Positions 15,581-23,341 of a DNA stretch of 23,341 nt are shown here, in pieces. The stretch lies in IMG/VR virus record IMGVR_UViG_3300009182_001783, positions 1-23,341 of that record; one strand, 5' to 3'. Positions within the stretch are counted from its first letter, which is position 1; the number at the start of each line of letters is the position of its first letter. The notes beneath the pieces are model-generated. The model was not told the DNA's origin, ran no database searches, and was given only the letters and a program-made list of their open reading frames with translations. The position numbers and the translations under genes are program-made. The DNA comes from a virus.

Positions 15581-18500
15581 ATGTCAGAAATACTTAAAAG
15601 AACCTCGTTTGGATTAATTAGAACAAATCCTAAATTAACTACAAATATAAAAATCATTGCAGACTCTAAAAACCAAGTGTTTTTAGAGTCTATTGATGCA
15701 GATCCATTATTGTCAAAATCTATATATAAAGGTTTTGAAGTAACTGGTGGATCTTATTCGCAAGATATTAAAAGATTCTACGATCAAGGATCTTCACCAT
15801 TACCTAAATCGGTAGCTTATACGGTATATGAAAAGGATGTATCGTTAAACATGAAAGATCGATACAAAGACCAATACGATTTTACTTATTGTATGGGTAT
15901 GCAACCTAAAGTTTCTCGATTGTATAGTGAAGAATTTTCTATATTCTCGCCTTTATGGATTGAGAAGGATAATGTACCAGATTATTTTGTAATTTTTAAA
16001 TTAGATGGTCCAGTTACTATTGATTACAACTCAATATTACAAACTCAGACTTCTATTAATCTTGATAATTCAAAATACTTAGATGACTTAGTTAAAAATC
16101 CTACATATTTCTTTGATAATTACATCAAAAAGTCTAAAATTATCAAAACTTTTGATTTAACCAATAAAACTAATATCGGTAAATATATTAGAAGCCACGT
16201 AGAAGATCCATTATTTCCGGAATCTTCTATCTATGCATCGATAGAAAAACATGATATGTCTTATTGGCAGGGAATTTCATATGATTATGGAGGATTTTGT
16301 AAAATTGCACAAGATATTTATGTTGATTATGTTTTAGTTGATAAAACCGTAACTGAGAGTGATGATTTTTTAACTTTTGGATTCCAGAATCACGGTGTTG
16401 TGCATCCTAATATTTTAAATTTAGAATTTTTATTTGATGATGTAAAACAAGAAGATTTTAGATTCAGTCGATATTTTGGTATGTATGTTTCCGAAGCAGA
16501 ATTAGGTAGATTTGAAATTGACGGTAGTCGATTGTTCAAAGATCGAAATTTTGAAATTACTCAATTACCGACTCCGTTCTACGACAATATTGGATATTCT
16601 GATAATACAGAAACTCAAATACAAACCAACATTAACGGAATTAAGATATATCCTAAATTGAATGCTGGTGGAACTGGTATATATGAAGGTAGGTTAATCA
16701 AATGGGAAGAAACTCAAAATCCTAGATTTCCTTATGTTAAAGATATGCAAAATAATTTCTATTCGATAAATTCTTCAACTGGATGGACGTCGACATATTG
16801 GTCTACTGGTAGTACTTCATATACCGACAACAAATTCTTGCGAATAAAAGATACATCAATCGATTGGAAAACTTTTGCCGGTTTTGGAGACCCACAAAAA
16901 TACATAAAAGCAACACCTACTCAATTTAAAGGTAGACCAAATTTTTCTTTTAGGGTAATTGATGAAATTAGTATTGGAGACCAAATTAGAATTAGCAAAG
17001 TTGATTGGACTAATCCATCAGACATAGACAAAATTGATTATTTTACTATAATTGCTGATAATTCATTAATTGCCGGACAGAATAATGAAAATCTTTTTAG
17101 TCTAAACGGTAACTCATATGAAATTGCTACGGCTATATCAAAAGCAATAAATCACATCAACACATATAATAGTGAACATATAACTTTCGAATCTATGGTT
17201 CGTAATGATACTATTATTGTATATAGTCGAGTAGCCTCAGAAAGTTGGAATCGTTCTAAATTTTCGTTTTTTAGTACTTCTACGAAGTTTCCTTTTTCTA
17301 AACCTAATATTTTTGTTAATTACGTAGAACAATTATATCAACCTTCTCCGGTATCAATACCTAATTTAATTTATGGTAAATACTATGAGTATCATTTTGT
17401 AAATGGATGCGACAACCCTAACGCAAGATTCATAATAGATGCTGATGATTTCAAAGAATTATATGATGACGCAGATCCAATATATACTAAAACTAATAAA
17501 GGCTTTGGTTTGATCGGAGATTACTCAATATACCTAGAAGAGCCAGTATATAATGAATTAGGAGAAATCTTAGATTTCCTTAACTGGGACAAATACATAA
17601 GCTATCATATACTAGAAACCGACGAAAATATTGAGTTTACTTCATCTAAACAAATACCAATATATCAATCATCTAAAAATAGTAATGGATATTTGTCAAT
17701 ATTTCCTATTAGAGATTTTGACTTTGATTTTTTAAGTACTGACTATGCAAAACTTGCAGATTCATCATATTCTTCATTATATAATTGGTATAAAGGAACT
17801 ACTGGACCTAATGGAGCAATACCAGCATTTGGTTATACTGCATTTGGTATAGGTATTACTGGATCTACTTCTAGAGGATTTATCGATTCTATAGTTGGTC
17901 CAACTTCACCATTTAGCATATCGGATGGATTCAGTAACTTAAATGGTATATCTAATGACTTCTTAGATCAAAATACTGAAGTTATAAATGAATATGATAG
18001 ACTTAAAGAAAATGTTCTTTCTGATATCGCTTTGTCTTCTAGAGTCGTTCCATTTATTAATAAATGGGTATATGATAACGAATCAGTAGATGTTAGAGAG
18101 AATGGCTATAGATTAAATTCAGATCAATCATTTGGGTATAGCAATTTCTCACCTTCATTTGATGAGATGAACAGAAATCCTAAATTTTATACTCATGAAT
18201 GGTATTATTTACAAAAATACCCTCCATATATGAGTTTTGACGAGAAGAAAAATTCATTTTCATATTTCGATGAAGATTTGTATTTTCCTACATTGCCACC
18301 TATAGGCTCAAGTGGAAGTACTCAAATCTATCTAGGATTAACTGGTGCTACTGGAGCAACATCAAATCTTCTATCAATCAAAGAGGATTATTTTTTATCT
18401 TATTTTACTAGAGAAACTATAGATGGAATCGATATTCCTAGAGATTTCAAATATTCGATATTTGAATATGGCACTGACGGAAATTTCTCAGAAACTTTAT

Positions 18501-20572
18501 TTAGAGGAGCTAAGGTAATTATAAAAGATAGATCTGAATACTCAAATATCAATTATAACATAGAGTCTTTAAAATGTTTACCGAATCCAATTTACAATGG
18601 ATATAAATTTTCTGCAGTATTGACATATAGTAATTACGGTACTCTATTGACATTTATAAAAAATGATAAATATAAAGCACTCACATTAGTCATTCAATCA
18701 GATCTTATAGATCCGGTGTTGTTGAAATATATTCAAGGTTCAACTGCTCATAATTTTATTGATCGTTCTTCTTTATATACAATAAATCACAAACTTAAGT
18801 ATATTCCACCTGCATTACCTATTCCACCTAATGGACCTACTGCCGGATATTTAGATTATAAAGATATAAATCTATCTGGTCAAATATATAAATGGAATAC
18901 TATAGGTGCTTCTAGTCTTGATACAAGTTATAATTGGACAGTATATGGTAGAAACGATCCTTCTGGTTCGGCACCTAATTATGCTAACGAATTAAGCTTA
19001 AATGAAAATGGTGGATATAATGATGTTACTTTAGGTGTAGGAGCAACTACAATTACTTTTCATAATATTACTAGACCTACGGCAAACACTTTTAGATGTA
19101 AGGACATTAAATTAAATAATGTTGGTCTTATTTCTGGTCCATCAATACTTACACCAATAAGTCAAACTGCTCAACCTGATAATTTTAGAAATGATTTAGA
19201 ACTTCTACCTATAGATCCAATTGGAGGATATTATGATTATGCTCTAATTAACGGTGTCCCTAAAGCATGGAATAATCCTTCAGTACCTAAATATTCGTAT
19301 CCACCAATAATAACTGAAATACCTAGATATATTGGAGGAGGATATAACATATATGCCCCTATCATAGAATCCATATCATTTGCTTCTATATCAGATCAAA
19401 TAAACAGTGGAAATCCTATCGTTAGATATATTAATGTAGATGAAAATGGAGTAGTTTCAGAAAATCAATATTTAGTAGAAATAACTAGACCGGATTATCC
19501 AGTCAAATCTTCATATTTAAAATATGAGGTTATAAAGGAAAAACCAAGAGACTTAGTTAGTTCTTCTAGAATAATAGGATATGAACTTGCTAGCGAACCT
19601 AGACTTGAGTTACATCAATTATCTAGATATCGTGGTCCATATAATCCAAAATGGAAAGATGTAGTTAAGTTTATTGATACTGATGATATAAAAGGAATGA
19701 CCGCATTAAATGGAAATTCGCTGACATATAACAATATACAATTAATGACCGATCAAGGTTTATTTAACGACAGCAATTTGTTTATCTTAAAGAATTTACA
19801 TTTTAATAAAGTAAACACTGAAAGTCCTAATGTTATATTACGATCAACATTAACTAAAAATTCATCGATATATCCTCTTATAGACGAAACTGCAATTTAT
19901 AATAAAGATATGTTCTTATTCAAAAGTAATTGGGACACTAATTTCTATAATAAATTTATAAAATCTAATATTCAATCAGGTGTAATTGGTACTAGAGAAC
20001 CTAAAGAAATTAAATCATTCTTTGGATCTAAAGTTATTGCAATACCTAATAATATCAATCTAGAAACTTTTCCTTCTGGTGTAATAAAAAAATCAGCAAT
20101 AGTACAACTATCTAAAATAACTAGAATTCCACAAAATATCGTCGAAGAGGAAATCTCGTTTGCAAAAAGCAAAACGTTAAACGTAAAAGTATTTACATCA
20201 TTAGCTTTACAAGATCAGTTGATTAGAGATGGTTTTGGACAAGATTTTTATACATATATGAATTCTGCATATTCATATGGAAATCCAAATCAAGATGATG
20301 ACATAAAGACTTACATCGCAGAGAATATCTTAGAGCGTTATGTCATTAAAGACATTATATTCTGGGAGAAATTTTGGAAGAAAGGTAGTCCTCTACCTAA
20401 TATTGAATATAATTTAACAGATGCACAAAAAATTGCAAATGGATATATTAAATCTAAAAACTTCCAGACAGTGTTCAATTCACCGGAAGACTTAGATTTC
20501 CAGTTGATATATAATATACCAAAAGACAAGAACTATTCTATAGCATTTTCTATAGTGCTCGAGAAAAAATAA
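15581..20572 (+). CDS. Giant structural protein (1663 residues), outer baseplate or tail, function unknown
   Basis: The largest gene in the window. The N-terminus contains FGLIRTNPKLTTNIKII, then FLESIDADPLLSKSIYKGF and SIFSPLWIEKDNVPDYFVIF (about 120-140). I recall similar openings in large unassigned structural proteins of T4-like phages from marine and Bacteroidota sources, but cannot verify it. The body is beta-rich and aromatic, with no coiled coil as clear as in the two preceding proteins. Short Thr-Gly-rich insertions such as GTTGPNGAIP and GLTGATGAT (near 919) resemble loop or collagen-like decoration. A compact, conserved-looking segment lies at about 1339-1366 (RLELHQLSRYRGPYNPKWKD). 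No enzyme motif, signal peptide or membrane helix. A perfect 13-bp inverted repeat lies within its first 40 codons. Being among baseplate and fibre genes, it is probably a large exposed tail component. Confidence 0.55.
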   Translation: MSEILKRTSFGLIRTNPKLTTNIKIIADSKNQVFLESIDADPLLSKSIYKGFEVTGGSYSQDIKRFYDQGSSPLPKSVAYTVYEKDVSLNMKDRYKDQYDFTYCMGMQPKVSRLYSEEFSIFSPLWIEKDNVPDYFVIFKLDGPVTIDYNSILQTQTSINLDNSKYLDDLVKNPTYFFDNYIKKSKIIKTFDLTNKTNIGKYIRSHVEDPLFPESSIYASIEKHDMSYWQGISYDYGGFCKIAQDIYVDYVLVDKTVTESDDFLTFGFQNHGVVHPNILNLEFLFDDVKQEDFRFSRYFGMYVSEAELGRFEIDGSRLFKDRNFEITQLPTPFYDNIGYSDNTETQIQTNINGIKIYPKLNAGGTGIYEGRLIKWEETQNPRFPYVKDMQNNFYSINSSTGWTSTYWSTGSTSYTDNKFLRIKDTSIDWKTFAGFGDPQKYIKATPTQFKGRPNFSFRVIDEISIGDQIRISKVDWTNPSDIDKIDYFTIIADNSLIAGQNNENLFSLNGNSYEIATAISKAINHINTYNSEHITFESMVRNDTIIVYSRVASESWNRSKFSFFSTSTKFPFSKPNIFVNYVEQLYQPSPVSIPNLIYGKYYEYHFVNGCDNPNARFIIDADDFKELYDDADPIYTKTNKGFGLIGDYSIYLEEPVYNELGEILDFLNWDKYISYHILETDENIEFTSSKQIPIYQSSKNSNGYLSIFPIRDFDFDFLSTDYAKLADSSYSSLYNWYKGTTGPNGAIPAFGYTAFGIGITGSTSRGFIDSIVGPTSPFSISDGFSNLNGISNDFLDQNTEVINEYDRLKENVLSDIALSSRVVPFINKWVYDNESVDVRENGYRLNSDQSFGYSNFSPSFDEMNRNPKFYTHEWYYLQKYPPYMSFDEKKNSFSYFDEDLYFPTLPPIGSSGSTQIYLGLTGATGATSNLLSIKEDYFLSYFTRETIDGIDIPRDFKYSIFEYGTDGNFSETLFRGAKVIIKDRSEYSNINYNIESLKCLPNPIYNGYKFSAVLTYSNYGTLLTFIKNDKYKALTLVIQSDLIDPVLLKYIQGSTAHNFIDRSSLYTINHKLKYIPPALPIPPNGPTAGYLDYKDINLSGQIYKWNTIGASSLDTSYNWTVYGRNDPSGSAPNYANELSLNENGGYNDVTLGVGATTITFHNITRPTANTFRCKDIKLNNVGLISGPSILTPISQTAQPDNFRNDLELLPIDPIGGYYDYALINGVPKAWNNPSVPKYSYPPIITEIPRYIGGGYNIYAPIIESISFASISDQINSGNPIVRYINVDENGVVSENQYLVEITRPDYPVKSSYLKYEVIKEKPRDLVSSSRIIGYELASEPRLELHQLSRYRGPYNPKWKDVVKFIDTDDIKGMTALNGNSLTYNNIQLMTDQGLFNDSNLFILKNLHFNKVNTESPNVILRSTLTKNSSIYPLIDETAIYNKDMFLFKSNWDTNFYNKFIKSNIQSGVIGTREPKEIKSFFGSKVIAIPNNINLETFPSGVIKKSAIVQLSKITRIPQNIVEEEISFAKSKTLNVKVFTSLALQDQLIRDGFGQDFYTYMNSAYSYGNPNQDDDIKTYIAENILERYVIKDIIFWEKFWKKGSPLPNIEYNLTDAQKIANGYIKSKNFQTVFNSPEDLDFQLIYNIPKDKNYSIAFSIVLEKK
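15661..15691 (+). repeat. Perfect 13-bp inverted repeat (hairpin) inside the start of the 1663-residue gene
   Basis: Left arm 15661-15673 (AGACTCTAAAAAC) and right arm 15679-15691 (GTTTTTAGAGTCT) are exact reverse complements, with a 5-base loop CAAGT. It lies about 80 bases downstream of the start codon and encodes residues around 27-37. No T-run follows the right arm, so a simple intrinsic terminator is unlikely. It would be the strongest RNA hairpin I noticed in the window. Confidence 0.7.
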
Positions 20573-20582
20573 ACATTCCTGA

Positions 20583-23341
20583 ATGCCAATTACAATCAAA
20601 GAACTTATATCGTCTGACTCAATGTCAGGAGTGATAGAAAAGATAAATTTTAACTTCGATCAGCTAATACTAGCTGGTGGTGGACCTCCTGGAATACAAG
20701 GCCTTCAAGGAATTGATGGACCTATTGGTCCACAAGGTTTTCGAGGTGACCATTGGTTTGCCGGTCCATCTGCGTATGGACAAACTGCCGATCATGATGG
20801 CTTATCTGAATTAAGAGTACAAGACCATTTCATTGATTCAACTGGTGAAGTGTATCAGTATTATAGCATATCTGGTTCAACTGGTTGGACTGCATCTGGT
20901 ATAAATCTTAGAGGTCCTGAAGGACCTCAAGGAGCTGCAGGTGGTTCATTGGAATGGAAAATTTATCTTGCAGCTACTGCAGGTAATGCTATTGACGGTA
21001 GTGCATATTCTCCAACAAATGTTCCTGCTACTGGACCAGATCCGTTATGGGCAGATTTCTTAATTCCTAATATGACATATAAAAACTCGATATTCATTGG
21101 AGATGGAGATTGGGCTTTTTATAATCTTAAGAATTTTGGTACTAATCTGTATGGAGCATTAGATACATCGACGATTCCTAAGTTTACGGTAATACAAAAT
21201 AATATTAATCCATTTGGACAGAATGGAGTTTCTTTTGGTGGACCTTTGTTTGAAGATTCGGCTTTAGGATCTATCTATCCTTCATACGGTAATTCCGGAG
21301 TAACAGGCGGTGGTAAAACTTATAGTGCATATAATTTTGTTAATGCTGCATTTGCTACCGAAGAACAAGAAATAGGAAGTGGATATATTACTAAATTTAA
21401 AGTTCATTCATATAGATCTAATATCAAAATACAAGCTGGAGGTATAGGTGGTGCAGGTACTGGAGCACCTGCATATGGATCAGCTATGTTAGAAATGGTA
21501 GCCGATAATATTAAAATTCAAGATTATTTTCAGGTTAAAAACATTAACATAGTAAAGGATTACTATTCTTCAATATATGGAAATGATAACCCAGACATTA
21601 ATAGAGAGATTTTATTAAATGCAATATCTGATACTAATACTGTTCCTGGTGTAACGACAGAAGCTAATATCGCAAATATTTATGGATATATTGGATTACA
21701 AAATGCACAAGGAGGTGGTAGTGGAATAGATAGTGAAGGATTTGCTGAGCATCATTATGGTAATGTTATAATTGGTCCTACCTATAATAAAAATACTTCT
21801 GTACCTCTAGCAACTAATAGTTTTCAAGGATTAGCAATCGTTAGAAAGATAACTAAGTTTGATGGTGCTGATGCTGCTATAAGATTTTTTCAACCAGATT
21901 CTCAATTGATTGGTTGGACTAATAACAAACTTAATTTAGCAGGTTCGATAACCCCGGTAAGAACTTTCGATGAACCAATAGAAGTACCTACAATATATGG
22001 TTCTACTGCGGTATTAGATTCATTAATGATTACTGCTGGTGTTTATAACATAGATAACAATACACAAAATCAAGACGATGTTTACGGTTTCAATGGAGGT
22101 AGACTTGGTTTATCTAATAACGCAATAACAATAAACAAACCTCAATTTCCTTTACATGTATCTATAATTCCAGATGCTACTACTAGATTTGCATCATGGG
22201 ATGGTGATTTACTTTCCGGATCTCCATACAATAAAAATACTAAATATTGGTTTGCCGGTTTTGATACTCGAGACTATAATGCAACGTTTAATCCGGGTAT
22301 TGGCTTTGGTATGACCGAATGGCGAGATGATTTATACGTTTATAGTTCAAGCGGAGTTTTCGGTAAAGGAACTGGTACATGGAAATCTGTTCCTAGAGCA
22401 TATATAAATCCAGTAATTAGAACTTATAATAGAGGAGATGTTGGAACTGATTTCTCATATGGTCCAGCATATGGTCAAGATGGAGAAGATGGTGGAGGTA
22501 TCGACGATTATGGATATGGTCAAATTAATGGTAAATATAATGCTCATATATATTTACAACCCGGTTCAGAATTAAATACTGGTAATGTAGGAATAGGATT
22601 TGTGCCAGGTACTACTGGATATGTTGGGTCAAAAGGTATTAGTATACGAAATATATCTTTTGCTAGATCTAAAATGTCGATTAACGGATCTATCACGGTT
22701 GGTCCTACATATGGTGGTTATCATAGCTTTTTTGCTCGTCCACCAATATATGGAGCTTTAGTAGGTGGATTAATTGCTCAAGGAGACATAATAAATCAAG
22801 GTCTTGGAACTTTAAAATGGAAATCTGATACAGGTTCTTGGAAAACTGGTGAGCCATATCCTGCGAATTCTCGAAATTTCTCATCTAATTTAGACGATTA
22901 CAATTATAAATTACAAGTAGGTTTTGCATCTGAAAAAATCGTAATGGCTAAAAGATTTTTATCTAAAGGTCATTCTAGTCCTATGTATCCGGATTTCATT
23001 TTACCAGATGCTAAAACTGGTATGGGTAGATTTCCTGGAGAACAAGGAACTGGTGCATTATTTGCAGATAGAAGCCTTTTTACTGGAGCAACTACAGTAA
23101 GTGATACCGTTAGTCCTATAATAGCTGCTAAATGGAGCGGAACTGGTGATGGAATGTATAAAAATGCAAAAACTGGAGTTGCCGGATTTAGTGTTACCGA
23201 CGCATTTGCTTTATCTCCTATATATTTAAACATAAATACATTACCGACATATGCAGTGAATGTAATACCTACTCGAGGAGGTATGACTTTAGCTGGAGGT
23301 CAACCTCATCAAATAGTTTATTATCAAATTCCTGCAAAAAA
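20583..23341 (+). CDS. Collagen-like tail fibre protein (3' partial)
   Basis: At least 919 residues, open to the window end with no internal stop. The start is fixed: an in-frame TGA (20580-20582) lies directly before the ATG. Residues 12-28 carry DSM, then IN-x-NF-x-x-L, the docking-type motif shared with the protein at 9259. Seven collagen-like Gly-X-Y triplets follow at 34-54 (GPPGIQGLQGIDGPIGPQG, then FR), then a module ending in W and a second short collagen run at 111-119 (GPEGPQGAA). The rest is beta-rich fibre sequence with repeated modules: GNVIIGPTY at 393, GNVGIG at 667 and GSITVGPTY at 702. These resemble the G-N-V-G-I-G shaft repeats common in phage fibres. It is probably a homotrimer that projects from the baseplate to bind the host surface. 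The C-terminal tip, which would hold the receptor domain or a chaperone, lies beyond the window. Confidence 0.8.
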   Translation, partial: MPITIKELISSDSMSGVIEKINFNFDQLILAGGGPPGIQGLQGIDGPIGPQGFRGDHWFAGPSAYGQTADHDGLSELRVQDHFIDSTGEVYQYYSISGSTGWTASGINLRGPEGPQGAAGGSLEWKIYLAATAGNAIDGSAYSPTNVPATGPDPLWADFLIPNMTYKNSIFIGDGDWAFYNLKNFGTNLYGALDTSTIPKFTVIQNNINPFGQNGVSFGGPLFEDSALGSIYPSYGNSGVTGGGKTYSAYNFVNAAFATEEQEIGSGYITKFKVHSYRSNIKIQAGGIGGAGTGAPAYGSAMLEMVADNIKIQDYFQVKNINIVKDYYSSIYGNDNPDINREILLNAISDTNTVPGVTTEANIANIYGYIGLQNAQGGGSGIDSEGFAEHHYGNVIIGPTYNKNTSVPLATNSFQGLAIVRKITKFDGADAAIRFFQPDSQLIGWTNNKLNLAGSITPVRTFDEPIEVPTIYGSTAVLDSLMITAGVYNIDNNTQNQDDVYGFNGGRLGLSNNAITINKPQFPLHVSIIPDATTRFASWDGDLLSGSPYNKNTKYWFAGFDTRDYNATFNPGIGFGMTEWRDDLYVYSSSGVFGKGTGTWKSVPRAYINPVIRTYNRGDVGTDFSYGPAYGQDGEDGGGIDDYGYGQINGKYNAHIYLQPGSELNTGNVGIGFVPGTTGYVGSKGISIRNISFARSKMSINGSITVGPTYGGYHSFFARPPIYGALVGGLIAQGDIINQGLGTLKWKSDTGSWKTGEPYPANSRNFSSNLDDYNYKLQVGFASEKIVMAKRFLSKGHSSPMYPDFILPDAKTGMGRFPGEQGTGALFADRSLFTGATTVSDTVSPIIAAKWSGTGDGMYKNAKTGVAGFSVTDAFALSPIYLNINTLPTYAVNVIPTRGGMTLAGGQPHQIVYYQIPAK

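Noticed and set aside
20538-20555. CTATAG...CTATAG repeat near the end of the 1663-residue gene, as a terminator
   Set aside because: Six base pairs of a self-complementary AT-rich hexamer, no T-run after it, and it lies before the stop codon.
22970-23233. 87-codon open frame on the - strand
   Set aside because: The + strand frame of the tail fibre is open through the whole region and contains fibre-like repeats, so this is a shadow.
1-23341. tRNA genes, CRISPR arrays, insertion sequences, attachment sites
   Set aside because: Genes fill the window with gaps of at most 60 bases, and I saw no cloverleaf, regularly spaced repeat, transposase or flanking direct repeat.

Overview
The window is one uninterrupted stretch of tail and neck genes from a large, AT-rich, contractile-tailed (T4-like, myovirus-type) bacteriophage. 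All twelve genes lie on the + strand and are packed almost end to end. The largest gap is 60 bases, and several genes overlap or abut by 0 to 4 bases. There are no tRNAs, CRISPR arrays, insertion sequences or metabolic genes. The protein-level signals that identify the module are a gp25-type baseplate wedge protein, a gp6/baseplate-J-type wedge protein, a gp13-type neck protein, a large wedge protein with a P2 gpI/gp7-like helical motif, and a collagen-like tail fibre. All three stop codons (TAG, TGA, TAA) end genes, so the code looks standard.

Host: none of the eleven visible starts has a convincing Shine-Dalgarno sequence. The bases before the start codons are A/T-rich, often with runs of A. 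This leaderless-of-SD pattern is typical of Bacteroidota (for example Flavobacteriia), so a Bacteroidota host is the best guess. It is an inference, not a proof. The first gene encodes a chain of S1 RNA-binding domains, which is notable in a phage whose host would translate without Shine-Dalgarno pairing.

Layout: 2-868, end of an S1-domain protein (5' end outside the window). 902-2266, a protein with an amidoligase-like but apparently degenerate body and a cysteine-studded pentapeptide-like tail. 2263-3009, gp13-like neck protein. 3026-3397, gp25-like wedge. 3411-5174, gp6-like wedge. 5174-5422, an 82-residue protein coupled on both sides by TAATG junctions. 5422-9255, a 1277-residue wedge protein with PKD/Ig-like domains. 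9259-9831, a small fibre-like protein. 9849-11918, 11921-15520 and 15581-20572, three very large structural proteins (689, 1199 and 1663 residues) of uncertain role. 20583 to the window end, a collagen-like tail fibre of at least 919 residues, still open at the edge.

How they fit together (inference from the T4 paradigm): gp13 closes the head-tail junction. The gp25, gp6 and gp7-like proteins build the baseplate wedges. The large proteins that follow occupy the slot where T4 carries its peripheral baseplate and fibre genes (8 to 12), and probably form the outer baseplate and host-recognition apparatus. The most interesting points are the phage S1 protein, the likely pseudo-amidoligase, a shared N-terminal module at identical residue positions in two fibre-like proteins, a perfect 13-bp hairpin just inside the largest gene, and several thousand residues of structural protein without assignable function. 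I did not find a defence system, a new enzyme pathway or another clear new system.
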